DNA of 64,000 nucleotides. It comes from Tritrichomonas musculus (Eukaryota > Parabasalia > Tritrichomonadida > Tritrichomonadidae). The notes below the pieces were generated by a model, which was not told the DNA's origin, did not search any database, and saw only the letters and a program-made list of their open reading frames with translations. The stretch covers positions 3,038,001 to 3,102,000 of the forward strand of contig JAPFFF010000009.1 of the NCBI GenBank assembly GCA_039105265.1, read 5' to 3'. Below, piece by piece: positions 9,901 through 19,024 of this stretch; within the stretch, counting starts at the first letter, position 1, and each line of letters opens with the position of its first letter. A program made the translations under genes and the position numbers.

Positions 9901-12364
9901 CACCAAAAGGAAGTCCGCTTATTTCTTTGCATATCGTAGTCATTGGAAACTGAGCTGCCCTTTTTTGTGTTTCAACATTTGCTTGAAGTAGTGGAATGAA
10001 GCACTTCAAAACATTATTAACTATCTCAATATGTGCATTCAATTCGGTTGCAATTGAAGGTAATTGTGAGGCATCTTCCATGAAATTGAATTGACTAACA
10101 TGATTTAATACTGATTGACGATTAATAACAAGAATTTCGCTCATTATTTTAAGAAATACTTGAATAAGTTTGATCCATTGATCATGATCTCGATGTTTAA
10201 GTGACTCTTTAAATAAGTCTCGAATATTTGGAAATAAATTATCAAATGGTGTTCGAACCATTCGCTTGTCAAAAGCTCCTGAATCAAGTTGAAGACCTTT
10301 TTTGATCAAAGCAAGTACAAATTCTTGAATCATTGGTTCGAATAGCAAATGAAAGAGCATTTGGACAAATGTCATTGAACAGAAGAGGAAGCAACGGGTC
10401 TGATCATGGAACAGGAAAAGGTCAATTAAATGAAGAATTTGGACACGTGATTGCCCAACAAAACCAATAAATTTGGGATCAATATCATCTTCAATTAATT
10501 TAAGTTGCATCGATTGAAGTCGCATCTGATAATCAACAATTATTTCTGGAAGATCTGTGGATGTCATTGCCTTTAAAAAGTCGGTTGGATTGGATTTGAA
10601 TAAAATTGACAAAAGTTTGTTTGCTTCATCAGCCATCTGTGGAGATGAGTTTTTAAAAATCTCGCCAACTGCAATTAAAACACCAGGTGCATGTTGAGGA
10701 ACATGGACAAAGCAGCTACATAATAATTTAAAAATGGAGTTTCTAATTAAGCAGAAAAATCCAAGATCTTCACATTCTGAACTTGATGTCCACATATTAT
10801 GGTGTGGTGAAAAAGCATAATTAGATAATAGCATTTTAAATCCATTTATTTGAGCCAGAGCACTAGAAACAGTTTCAATTGGAGAATTTGAAAGTAGCTG
10901 AACAGTAAAGAAAGTAATTTCCATCGAAAGTAATGTCCTATTTGATAAAGGTTTAAGCATTTCTGGGTTTTTATCGTTAAGATATGAATGTGCAAATTTA
11001 AGTGATACGTCAGTAAAAATGCTTAAATACATATCTGATGAATTAAACCTAGCAAAACTAATTAGAATATTCATTAATTCTTTTAAGTTTGGTTTTGAGT
11101 TGACCATGTTATGAACACCAGTGATCGCATATTGAGTTAGTTGATCTGGGTCATTTAACGGATCCTTATGAATGTTAATAACAAGATGGGATGGGAATGT
11201 TTTATCCGTAATAAATTCATAAATGGGAGGCTTAATTATTGGTAACGACTTTTGAAAATCAGGTGAAATTAGTTTCATTTCGGTTTCATCAAAAACAGTA
11301 GTGATTTCAAACGAGGCAAAATTGAAATGGTCAATAGTCCAAATTACAAATGAAACTATAAAATGAAACATTTGATGATTCCAAACTTTTGTCGCGTAGC
11401 TTGGTCCAAGTTCTGCTATGTAATTCAAAATTTTCATAAATGACATTCCTAATTTAAATGTATCTTGATCTGAATTGTTTTCATCAACATGTAAATAAAT
11501 AAAACTTAATAAATTCATCCCAGTTTGCATCATTGGCAAAAATAAATCGTCGTAATATTTTTGTGCAAAGCTAACTGGAAAATTAATAAATGCTTTGGGA
11601 ATAAGTGTGCAATCATGTAAAAAATGAAAGTTTGAAGTTCCGCGTTTTTTAACCCAAAAATCATAATATTTAATGTAAAAATGAAAAATAGGTAAAAATT
11701 CTGATGTCGTTGGCGAGTTTGAAGTATAAGCTAAGAAAAATGTTAAAATTTGAGAATTAAATTCATCAATGAATGTTATTCCGTTGGGCTGTTTGAAATC
11801 ATTTACAAAATAATTTTGAATAACATTAAACAGTGGTGAAATTAATTGCAAAATCTCTTCGGTGTTTAAAAAAGTTTGCTGTTGCTTTAAAAGAAGATGC
11901 AAAAGTGGTAAAATATTATTGAGAACAGATTGTACTTCTTCTCCATCCTCTTCTTCTTCTTCTTGAACAAGAGCTTTAGAATAAAGAGTTGGTAATTGAT
12001 ACATATAATGAATCAAGTATCTATAAACAAGAGGAATAACTAAAGTAACTTCTTTCTCGCCTCGATCGAATGTTCTAATATTATCTTTTAAAAATAAAAC
12101 TAATTGGTCGTAAGGATTATTTGGTTGTATATCTTGATCAAGTCCAAATAACTGAGCAAAAAAATTCTCTTCGGGGAGTTTGCTTTCTTGATTGATATCT
12201 TGTTTCGTATATTCATGACAAGTTATGTTTGATAAAATTGAATGTAATTCTTGAAAATTCGAAAATTGCGTATCTTTTCGAGGAATTTCACTTGTAAAGC
12301 ATTTAACCCATATTTTTATGAGAGGATCTTGAATTTGTCTTTTACGTCGAAAGAAACCTCTCAT
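3971..12364 (-). CDS. Giant BEACH-domain protein with ConA-like and WD40 regions (neurobeachin/LYST family)
   Basis: About 2797 residues from the favoured ATG at 12364 (MRGFFRRKRQ). The frame stays open upstream with ATGs near 12511, but that extension is short, AT-biased and unlike the family. In order: a long helical-repeat N-terminus; a concanavalin-A-like lectin fold near residues 1000-1100 (RLLSLVT, NRWYHLVVTMS, FYINGK); more helical repeats; a PH-BEACH-like segment near 2060-2165; the BEACH domain near 2170-2455 (YLMYLNLIGGRSFND, YPVFPWVLSNY, RDLSKPIGALN, HYSNPFYVVHYLSRIEPFT, DLIFGYNQSG); and C-terminal WD40 propeller repeats to the end. BEACH proteins are large scaffolds for membrane traffic, lysosome size control and autophagy. 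The full LYST/NBEA/WDFY3 layout is present. The exact subfamily is not resolved by eye. Confidence 0.9.
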   Translation of the reverse strand: MRGFFRRKRQIQDPLIKIWVKCFTSEIPRKDTQFSNFQELHSILSNITCHEYTKQDINQESKLPEENFFAQLFGLDQDIQPNNPYDQLVLFLKDNIRTFDRGEKEVTLVIPLVYRYLIHYMYQLPTLYSKALVQEEEEEDGEEVQSVLNNILPLLHLLLKQQQTFLNTEEILQLISPLFNVIQNYFVNDFKQPNGITFIDEFNSQILTFFLAYTSNSPTTSEFLPIFHFYIKYYDFWVKKRGTSNFHFLHDCTLIPKAFINFPVSFAQKYYDDLFLPMMQTGMNLLSFIYLHVDENNSDQDTFKLGMSFMKILNYIAELGPSYATKVWNHQMFHFIVSFVIWTIDHFNFASFEITTVFDETEMKLISPDFQKSLPIIKPPIYEFITDKTFPSHLVINIHKDPLNDPDQLTQYAITGVHNMVNSKPNLKELMNILISFARFNSSDMYLSIFTDVSLKFAHSYLNDKNPEMLKPLSNRTLLSMEITFFTVQLLSNSPIETVSSALAQINGFKMLLSNYAFSPHHNMWTSSSECEDLGFFCLIRNSIFKLLCSCFVHVPQHAPGVLIAVGEIFKNSSPQMADEANKLLSILFKSNPTDFLKAMTSTDLPEIIVDYQMRLQSMQLKLIEDDIDPKFIGFVGQSRVQILHLIDLFLFHDQTRCFLFCSMTFVQMLFHLLFEPMIQEFVLALIKKGLQLDSGAFDKRMVRTPFDNLFPNIRDLFKESLKHRDHDQWIKLIQVFLKIMSEILVINRQSVLNHVSQFNFMEDASQLPSIATELNAHIEIVNNVLKCFIPLLQANVETQKRAAQFPMTTICKEISGLPFGEKTIDLLLEMIFEQPTPLSNLPKQAEIHNQKMLPFLHESTKHLEEHPKIFQFIAHICSPSVTNKLKVFRSKMPITILKYIQSFPRQSDITPSQQNSINALLTLFMTVSSFVFQWKTFFESIRCMRPINQNNRAWWTGLLISCFTNILSSMTHESPSSFFHFDGRHTGIALPSIECTNFSNGLSFMVRFELGAVWALPNTKPRLLSLVTSYKQRLELYFSNKRLVLEYQRNDKTQTVKYSPEHNFEKNRWYHLVVTMSNSMLAFYINGKNVGQSQLKRALKLDGIIENGRIANIAYSKIASSEMPLIFNMSCVYLFSSALTPETIQLMSILPIDFVYSFSPSPSNMYPEIPPQCSSLFTEAINSSLVFCYNARMTVDNTCANLARNDVAIATVRAHIIPFSTSFCDVTTNIGGLKTFLPLFTQVDLPIETQENNDSQNFLLSLIGLFSRFCSSSDMIQSEFINYDGIKCLADLLLKIQPATFQTRIINQLIEFYNVLNCDEFRMIMAKDFWFNHSLWKHTTPNIQKYLISQYATSIFSESQNLMIKATSVRAYLLLVYDEENIEIRSEMWNFIMQLAHLKFNIQDQELFFKFAFIESRGVVLHLEVLSHMYKLMEDEVFNFHKIVENHGFFNEFIPLFESPTEQVRIFALRFLVMLYKHVTRNHLAQPPLSIDIYFLNSIPVFNPHELTPALWQDLLNIYFINHGLQYAILPFISHLSIFYETEFVRSFLIDLNKSLDLYNSVDCESIPQCNLWFLWLFHCMGQANRPIVKFGDDDVMIEIFAKVCATVLWNYSNNQNDFGDLITFLLSLQIIRNWDTSLLLRKILCKALTFLLDVTNEAICLSALSEVFNYLFYISSTEPFYMNVQLNNLHNREFVQPLEDSMPGNKSLQSLLEVFNQNIPNLSFHFSARILPNGEWLDAEVALSLARLISKTKFSTDATIMFNESKWKVFELFAFILAFIIRSTDSMFDESLKLFNTIFDKSNFSSDMATSVHLFSSSFYRVAIKNPERREPFIAFLQRYRYFFKSTPALAEKGDIFMKQFTVEFNESARDIVANFHSLLNEKSSIVTKQTKSRLDSLWQRVNERSSLLKAPKTNTTFLSAFEEMHLLFTQEVQRQKVLCAKANKRIMRDLSSNGGPWCISGSAEHWKLWQICDEKYRRLYMKPNLKFDQHKHASLLRDESTVGSANAKYEQWLNSQGYEPCDSKPGERRRTRSRDGQGILDDDIDDDIINDANGNGNENNSEPKSYSFSTEAQLITITKSLPYDGTFFMNNNEICFNGNEKSVQFLLSDLEMVLRRSYLHIDSGLEFFVNTKKSYFVYFSKGNRSNVIRLLKSCSNIKVLQTGPGRDVIQPFTEKWKVGLLSNYEYLMYLNLIGGRSFNDLSQYPVFPWVLSNYTSDEIDLTDSKNYRDLSKPIGALNEQRLKKLINDYEQCPDSPYKCLYRVHYSNPFYVVHYLSRIEPFTTSHIEMQGGKFDKANRMFKSIALSYEAVTSLNSDFREIIPEFFTLPDFLVNMNHFDLGMDDGTGQVVNDVILPPWAKSAEDFIRIHRQALESEYVSEHLPDWIDLIFGYNQSGQNAIKHYNTFHSYCYQSVMTHEVMSDPETMHMIQNHISTVGIIPTQLFTMQHPKRSYVAPILRSVYNHTNRSLRKLYSLSERTRFSTFSGTTMYFLTNYLKFCSLQIPKFFKNPQQTQQAVLQQIGSIDKFLIVPSNSSILTPSKSYVYLKTGNFSGYFVSSSVWDNSFHVFKVEQTSLTHVFSKRQKHSLIANVVSAGGTYLLTSWRDSSLTLWNLKLPDQTMPLYRVTPHLTSLVDIDANSTLRLIASLDKSRKLILSYLPTGRYIRGFDMKGNDKLNKLMLMSNGYIVVASELDTSDRSSIKTIIRVFGINTNTLGEIEINGQLLIWCRAEFDSGFDGIGIILNGKIFAFLEIPTLKIIFQIQLSTKPIVALHCIPQCLVFILIDTDGNIYYIDLE

Positions 12365-12923
12365 AATAATAGATTCTTCGTTCGAAAATTCTTTAACCTC
12401 ATTGAAAAAGCTGAAAAAAATATCTATTTTAAAATCTATCTTATTGCATTCATATCTATTTAATTTGTAATCATTTTTTATTTTCTTAAATAAATTAGAT
12501 TTGTACATCATTATTGTCAATAAATTTGCAAATAAAATTTAGATAAAATGATTTTATTTAAATATTTTCAACATTTAATTAAATAGTATTTTGAGAAGAA
12601 AAATATAACCACGTATTAATGAGAATCAAAATGAATTTACCTGTATCAACAACTTTGATCTAGTTATTATATTGAACATCGCATTAAAATGAATATATAT
12701 GTAATGTTTATATATATATTAGAATTACTGTAAATACTGGCGTATATTGTCATCATAAATTGTTCATTATTATTAAATAAGGCTTCCATATTCATTTATC
12801 AAAGCTCGTATTGGCTCACATTCTAAATAAATATTCAAGGAAAATGACTTAATAAAAGATAAAAAATCATAATGAAAGAAATCTTTTTATTGAAAAGCAA
12901 ATATAAAAAAATAATGCAGTAAT
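12365..12923. other. AT-rich spacer between two minus-strand genes
   Basis: This stretch lies upstream of the BEACH gene and downstream of RLP24. It is very AT-rich with short TATATA runs near 12690-12720. It holds the ambiguous 5' extension of the BEACH frame and probably its promoter. I see no further gene, RNA or clear inverted repeat. Confidence 0.5.
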
Positions 12924-13472
12924 TTATTCTCCTTGCTCCTGCTGAGCTTTCTGTTCACGTTCCATTCTTCTTTTTTCGCGCCTTTCTTCATACATCATCT
13001 GTTTATGTTGTTCAATTTGTTCTTCAGCTTTCTGTGTTTGTTCTCTAACAAATTCTGGAACCTTGGAAATAAGGTTAACATTTTGTGCAATATCGAATAA
13101 TTTTTGTTGTGTTTCTATTGCATATGAAGCCATCATTCTTCTTTCCCAGTGTGCATTGCTTCTTTCTTGACGGATATCGTCGACTAATCTTATTGTTCTA
13201 AGTGTTGCAGCAACAAGATCACGATCATATTTGACTGGCCTATTTCTTCTCTGTTCAAAGTCTAATGTACTATCTACAACAAGATCCTTACCCATTGCAG
13301 CACGGTATGCCTTTGTCCATTTGAACTTTCTTGGATTCTTCTTCTTCATCCAGAACTTCCTACATTTTTTACGACAAAAACGGAAACATCTGCAATCATT
13401 TCTTACAAACATTGTTCCGTGGCCAGGCCATACTGGTCCCCCACAAAAAGAACACTTCTCTATGCGAACCAT
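12924..13472 (-). CDS. RLP24: Ribosome biogenesis protein RLP24 (RSL24D1 family)
   Basis: The product has 182 residues. The start is set at the ATG at 13472 (MVRIEKC), because family members begin almost exactly there and the open frame upstream has no ATG. RLP24 is a nuclear, L24e-like factor that holds the place of ribosomal protein L24 on pre-60S particles and recruits the AAA ATPase Drg1/Afg2 before export. Evidence is the L24e zinc ribbon (C7, C10, C33, C37 with GHGTMFVRNDC between), the basic RNA-binding stretch KKKNPRKFKWTKAYRAAMGK, the family motif FEQRRNRPVKYDRDL, and a helical, K/R/E/Q-rich C-tail that in yeast contacts Drg1. Length is normal for the family. The shorter ribosomal protein eL24 is excluded by the RRNRPVKYDR motif and the long C-terminus. 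Confidence 0.93.
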   Translation of the reverse strand: MVRIEKCSFCGGPVWPGHGTMFVRNDCRCFRFCRKKCRKFWMKKKNPRKFKWTKAYRAAMGKDLVVDSTLDFEQRRNRPVKYDRDLVAATLRTIRLVDDIRQERSNAHWERRMMASYAIETQQKLFDIAQNVNLISKVPEFVREQTQKAEEQIEQHKQMMYEERREKRRMEREQKAQQEQGE

Positions 13473-13774
13473 TCTACCTTTTCTTTTTTTCTGTGAACGA
13501 CCAAAATATAGCTCAGAAATTTCTGAGACCAATTCAATTGAAAGATTTTAATTAAATTCATATGTGGTTTTAAAGGGGAAGTTTGAATGTTTTTTTCTTA
13601 TCGAATATCAAATAGTCATTAATTTTTATTGTATATATTAATATTTTATATGTTAAAAATAGTTATTATGATTTTATTATTTAAAAAAATTAATAATCAT
13701 TGCTGTATTTAAATATATATTTTGTATGATATTAAAAAATTCAATAAAGACAAAATAAAATTTGTTTTTCACGT

Positions 13775-14479
13775 TATATAGTTCCATCGGTTTGGGGAAG
13801 AACGTCGGTTTGGGAATGAGAACACTTAACTTTTTAAAAATTAAAATTTTATAAATTGAATTTAAAATAATCGTTTTTATTCATATTTTTGCATATTTCT
13901 CAATTAATAAACCATTTTTTGATCATATTCTTTTAAAAATATTATTTGCATTATATACTCTATATATATAAATGGGAAAATCAAAAATATGCTAAAATAT
14001 GCTTAAAATATCTGGATCTGAAAAAAAGATTTTGATTATTTACACATCAATATTGATGTGTAAAGAATATGATATATAGATGTAAAGAATATGATATATC
14101 AATACTATTAGTTGATTGGATGTTGAAATATTCCTTTTTTTATATTAGGTTTTCATCAAACTTATAAAAGAACTTTTTTTTGGGAATCGTATTTTTCTAC
14201 ACCACTTTTTGAAAACTTCTAAACTTTTTGAATACTTTTTTACTTTTTTTATTCAATTTTTTCTAAATAATTCATAAATATATAGTTCAAATATTTTTTG
14301 ATCGTTTAGGACAAATATCATCATTTTTGACCTAAACTTTTTCATAATTTGGAAGTATTGAAAGATGTATTCTATGAGTTTAATCAATATTAACAAGTTT
14401 ACAACATTTTAGGGACGGACGCCCTTAAGTGTTCTCATTCCAAAACCGACGTTCTTCCCTAAACCGACGGTACTATATA
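13775..14479. mobile_element. ~705-bp MITE-like element with ~50-bp terminal inverted repeats
   Basis: The left end (TATATAGTTCCATCGG, then GGGAAGAACGTCGGTTTGGG, ATGAGAACACTTAA) is the reverse complement of the right end, with a few mismatches over about 50 bp. Both ends sit in a TATATA hexamer, compatible with a TA target duplication as used by Tc1/mariner-type elements. The interior is AT-rich and non-coding and contains a perfect 26-bp palindrome. Part of the interior (about 14165-14270) recurs inverted just upstream of the Furry-like gene near 28650-28760. The superfamily is an inference from the TA and the TIRs only. Confidence 0.7.
14039..14064. repeat. Perfect 26-bp palindrome
   Basis: TTTACACATC followed by AATATT and GATGTGTAAA reads the same on both strands. 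It lies inside the 13775-14479 element, and a second partial copy of its right half (GATGTAAAG AATATGATATAT) follows directly. It could form a cruciform or a hairpin. Confidence 0.8.
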
Positions 14480-15487
14480 CCAATTGCTATACTAATGATA
14501 TTAAATAATATGGACCTTTTTATTATTATATTGCAGAGAATGAGGAAATTCACTGTAGAAAATACCTTTTTGAAAAACATTTGTTCTTAACAATCGTTCT
14601 CCTATCTATTAAACCACCAATCGTTCACAAATTCTATTACGCTTATGATGTTTCTATTTAAAGAAAGAATTAAATTATTCATTTCTAATATGCCAATATT
14701 ATGCATATGCATTGATGATCGGAAGGATAAAAATCAACGAAGTTTTTTAAGAAATTCGAATCAGCGAATTTTCCCAAAATAAAAGCCATAAAAGGTTCAG
14801 CTGCATTTTGACAAGATGCTGTTTTTGGAATTATTCATGAATATGAAATTGAAAGAAGAATCAATGCAATAATGAAAAGTATATGAGTTCATCATTCAAT
14901 AACGAACTTTTTAAAAGGAAGGGCTGTATTACAAGTACTTTAAACTTAATTCTAAAGAGGATATTCATGAAATTTGTAAACAAAAATTGAAATTTTTAAT
15001 GACGTCAAAAAAAGTACAAAAAACTTATTACTTTTTATTTAAACATGTGAAACAATGGGATGTTTGGTTTCAAAACTTACATCATACTTTCTAATAAGAT
15101 GGTATAGTTTGTTTGAATTGATTCATTGCTTTAACATATCAATTGATTGCAGTATTTTTCTTTATTAAAAAAAAAAAAAAAAAGCTAATACCTTTTGGTT
15201 AAAATTCAACTTTTTTTGTCACATTAACAGATCAAATTCAATTATTATTTACTACAAAATTGATGGAATACTAATATCTTGGTGATAATTTCCGGCAGAA
15301 TCAATTTTTTTCTCAATATTGCACGCAATACTACAGTAATTCTTTAACAATTGCTTGTTTCTCTCAAAAAGTTCAACGATTATTAATATATATTACACAA
15401 AATATTAATAAAACAAATAAATGTAAAATATTATTTTGCATTATATTTATTATAATACTATTAAAAGATTTTAAATATCAAATATAT
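14480..15487. other. AT-rich intergenic stretch with possible coding remnants
   Basis: No intact gene is seen. Around 14740-14880 the plus strand reads like a decayed protein segment (short open runs such as AVFGIIHEYEIERR broken by stops), but I cannot assign it. A run of 16 A lies near 15169-15184. The stretch lies downstream of the minus-strand transposase remnant and may hold its 3' transposon flank. I found no matching inverted terminus. Confidence 0.35.
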
Positions 15488-16703
15488 TCATTTTTTAGAT
15501 TGTAACTTTGGACAAGTTGTAATTCTATGTCCTGCTTCTTTACAGTATGAACAATGGCATGGACCACGTTTTTTGGTTTTTGGTAAAGATGCATTTACAT
15601 TCCTAGATGGAAAAGTTGGAGATCTTCCAAATCTTTTGATTTGTGGTGGTTCATTTGCATCAACATTCACCAAAAGTTTTTTGTGATCATTTATGGCATC
15701 TGTTATAATTTTTCTTGCTTCTAAATTTCTTTTTGCATCTTCGGCAATTATTGATAAATCAGACATAGTTTTAGAATATGAATAACTTTCGTTGAGTTGC
15801 TTATCTTTTTGAATAGAAACATTTTGAACATCATCAATAATAACACTTTCGTTTTCATATTGAATTTGGAAATAGATTTTTGGAATATCTTCTTCTTTAA
15901 CAAGTGGCTTTTTGTTATTTTTGTAAGATTGAAAGAGAATATGCTCACATGGAAGTCCAAATTCTTTATATAGTGAGCATTTGCATGATGTCAAATATTC
16001 TTCTTCAGATAATTTATTCAAAAAAATCAGTTGTATTTTATCAAGCATTTTATCATATTGCTCTTTAATGATTGTCATAGCTTCTTCTCCAATTTGACGT
16101 CCTTTGTATAATTTTTCTGGAATGCTATTTTTTTTAATTGATAATGATTTTGAAATCAGCATTTTATATCTTAAAACTATAGAATGAACACATTGATCTA
16201 TTGTTAATATTTCATGATCGTTTAATTTTTTATAAGTACCAAAGAAAGACTCAACGCCATTTGTTGTTCTAACATTTCGCAGTCTCATTTCATCCAAGAC
16301 TTCTGGAGAATAGCTGTCAATATCTTTTATTAAATATTTAAGATGTTTTTGTCCTTCGACTGTTTCTGTTTTAACTTTCGTTAATATGTTCAAGAATTCA
16401 TCTTTCGAAATTTCATGAATTAATAATTTATTAAAAGATTCTAATAAATCACTATTAAAATAACTGATGATATTTCTTCTTATGTGTATCTTGCAATTTA
16501 TAATGTGTGAACTAAAATACTTTTTAATACTTTTTGCTTGTGCTCGGAGTCTGTCGCAGACGAATACTCTTACAGAGTATTTTTGTGATAACTGTTCAAA
16601 AAATTGGTCAAAATTATCAGATCTTTTTCCAGGGATGATTCCAAAACCAATCAGTTGACTAATTCTATTTTCGTCCAAAACCAATCAGTTGACTAATTCT
16701 ATT
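15488..16703 (-). pseudogene. 5'-truncated MULE transposase with SWIM finger and CCHC knuckle
   Basis: About 398 codons are open, but there is no ATG near the 5' end. The protein begins in the middle of the MULE transposase core, so the N-terminal DNA-binding part and the first catalytic Asp are missing. Visible are the second catalytic region (VFVCDRLRAQ followed by the conserved basic HIRRNI), the Glu region (RTTNGVESFFGTYKK), a SWIM zinc finger (CKCSLYKEFGLPCEHI: C-x-C, C-x-H) and a C-terminal zinc knuckle (CHCSYCKEAGHRITTCP). This order is characteristic of Mutator-like transposases. A 34-bp tandem duplication at the 5' edge shifts the frame. With one unit the frame would open with an ATG. 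This is a dead or 5'-incomplete DNA transposon, and it is not closely like the MULE at 51-58 kb. Confidence 0.8.
16640..16703. repeat. 34-bp tandem duplication at the 5' edge of the transposase remnant
   Basis: TCCAAAACCAATCAGTTGAC followed by TAATTCTATT occurs at 16640 and again at 16674, an offset of 34. Because 34 is not a multiple of three, it moves the upstream ATG (minus strand, near 16707) out of frame with the transposase. Confidence 0.9.
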
Positions 16704-17286
16704 CATTGCAGTATATTGTTCGCATATATACCTATATAATATCTGAAGATTATAAGAAAAAACAGGGACGTTTTTTTTTTTTCAAACAGCTCTGAAAAAG
16801 TTTTTTTGTCTAAAAATACCTTTTAGAAAAAAAAAAAAAAAAAATTGCAACGTTGAAAAAGTATAAGAAAATACAAATTCCAGATCCCTTCCATTTAAAC
16901 AAAAATGACAGATCACATTTAATAAATCAAAATATTCTTATTGATTGTAATTCTAATATTAATGCTTTTGTTTGTTACTAAATGCGAAACAAAAAAAAAA
17001 ATAAAAACAAAAAAAAGTAGTATTGTATTAACCAAATTTTCGCTAAATAAAGCAACTTTTTAAATGAATGACTAGCTGCATTTTAGCAAAAGGCAACGAA
17101 ACATAAGATCGTCAAGATAATGGTATTCATTAAAGAGAAAGACAAAAATAATTCAAAATCCTAATTTTGAAGTCATGTTATATGTATAGCATTGTTTTTA
17201 TATATGCCAAAAAATAGTACAAACCAAAGATAAAACCTGACAAAGATGTGAGGCGATATTTAGGAAAGACCAAGTTAAATTTTTAA
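16704..17286. other. AT-rich spacer with homopolymer runs
   Basis: Contains T and A runs (about 16770-16780 and 16830-16844) and no open frame of note. It separates two decayed transposase genes that point away from each other. No terminal inverted repeat for either could be recognised here. Confidence 0.4.
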
Positions 17287-17906
17287 ATGACTTACAGCAT
17301 TCATGCTTTTATCTCGAAGGTAACATTTCGAAATTTTTCGAACCTGAACACAGAACCAGATTCAATTGCAGCTATGCACATGATGTTTGCTGGTAAAGTT
17401 AATTTATCCATGGAGAATTATGTAAATGATTCTCTTTTTAATTTAATTGTTGAAGCAATTAAATTAGGTCAAAGCATTCCATATTCAGATCCTGCCGCTA
17501 TATACACTCAAATTTCAAGAACATCTTTTAAAAATATTTTGTTTCCTATGGAAATGAATTTTAAGATGCAGTATTATCAAAATACAGAGAAATTGGTAAT
17601 ATTGCACTTGCTATTGATTCTGGAAAAGAAAGAAGTAATTATTACTTTGTTATTCTAATCGCAAATGTTTTACATAATATGAATTCATTAATATATGATG
17701 TTGTTGAATGTTTAGATGATACATTTGAATCATATTATGATAAAATTTTGTCGTCAATCTCTGATTTACAGGAAAAAGGATTCAATGCATGTGGAATTAT
17801 TTCAAGCAATTAATGTGTACAGGTTAAAGCAATAAGACAAGTAATTGAAGATACCAGAAATACACCAACCCACGCTCCATATAGTTACCATTTCACCAAA
17901 AACTAG
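17287..17906 (+). pseudogene. Decayed hAT-like (DUF659-type) transposase fragment
   Basis: A 123-codon frame starting at 17287 contains SLFNLIVEAIKLGQSIPYSD, the kind of segment found ahead of the core in hAT/DUF659 transposases. The homology then continues in another frame from about 17599 (NIALAIDSGKERSNYYFVIL, then ISDLQEKGFNACGIISSN), and an in-frame TAA is followed by CVQVKAIRQVIEDT. The phrase GFNACGIISSN next to VQVKAI resembles the DUF659 GI-x-SDN-x--x-V-A pattern. There is therefore at least one frameshift and one stop. The assignment rests on pattern only; another plant/protist-type transposase is possible. No catalytic Asp set is complete. Confidence 0.45.
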
Positions 17907-18284
17907 ATTTTAAAATAGATGTTAACTATATTTTGATAAATATTATATAAAAGTATTATTGGGTGTTCAATAATTTTTTAGGTTCTAGACAGATACAAAG
18001 AAGTAAAATGTATAAATGTAATAATAATAATTGCTTATGAGCATAACCACTATTTTTCTAGGTTAGGACTCACTATCTCTTAGATAACCGTTAAAAATCA
18101 CTTTTTCAATTGCAACTAAACTTTTTTTTAAATTAATTTAACATTGTTTATTTATTACAAAATGTGTTTCATAAAAATGTTTTATATTATATATCAAACT
18201 AAATTTTGATGTTTATGGACTGTAGACAGTTAACGTCTATTCAAAAAATTTGTAAAACTTTGTATTTTTTGTGAAAAAATAGAC
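17907..18284. other. AT-rich spacer, nothing recognised
   Basis: No open frame of note, no RNA gene and no clear repeat boundary. It joins the decayed transposase to the fold-back element that follows. Confidence 0.4.
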
Positions 18285-19024
18285 AGAAAATTTGATAGAT
18301 TTTTTTAATTGAACTTTTACTAAAATTTTCATTCAATTTTTTTCTATAATTTTTAATCGTTGTGGCCAGTCCCTAGTTAGTTTATTAATTTGATTGAAGA
18401 ACATTTAAATTGTCTTTTTCTTTGATGTTTTGATATTTTGATCCACTTTGAAAAGGCTCCATGCATGCAAATGCAAACAAAATACTGTGAAATAAAGCTT
18501 TATTCCAAAGAAATGCCCACATTTTCTTGAATTAGTGCCCAAAAAAAGAAGGAAAATCTATGATTTATTGTTTCTATACTTTACAGCCATCTATTATCCT
18601 GCAATTTCTAGGGAATATACTTACTTTAAAGCAGAATTAACGGAATTCAAAGAATTCAAAGTTTCCTCTCAATACTCTACAGATGAAATGCATTGATGAA
18701 GTTTAGATTGTTATGTGTTAATTATGGAAGTTCAATTGTCTTTTTTCACAATAATTATTTGTGATATTTTCATTTAAATATATAAAAAGAATGTAAATTC
18801 TCATTTTATTAATAATAAAATAAATAATATTTAAATACTATTGCTTATATTCTTATTCTTTTTACTCTCACTTTGGTAAATTTCGAGAATTGCTGAATCA
18901 GCAATGTTGATTGAAAATTGAATGAAAATTTTAGTAAAAGTTCAAGAAAAAAAATCCATAGAAAAAAAATTGAATGAAAATTTTAGTAAAAGTTCAAGTA
19001 AAAAAATCTATCGAAAATTTTGTC
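18285..19024. mobile_element. ~740-bp fold-back element with ~65-70-bp inverted arms
   Basis: The left arm (about 18285-18355: GATAGATTTTTTTAATTGAA, CTTTTACTAAAATTTTCATT, CAATTTTTTTCTAT) returns as its reverse complement at about 18955-19020. On the right side the core of the arm is also tandemly repeated with a 52-bp offset (TTGAATGAAAATTTTAGTAA at 18918 and 18970). The interior is non-coding. This looks like a non-autonomous inverted-repeat transposon. The exact ends and target duplication are not resolved. Confidence 0.6.

Noticed and set aside
12365-12511. N-terminal extension of the BEACH protein upstream of 12364
   Set aside because: AT-driven composition, no family likeness and a better-looking start at MRGFFRRKRQ. 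Kept only as an alternative.
15169-15184. Poly(A) as the tail of a retroposed gene
   Set aside because: No gene-like sequence or target duplication lies before it. A runs are common throughout the window.
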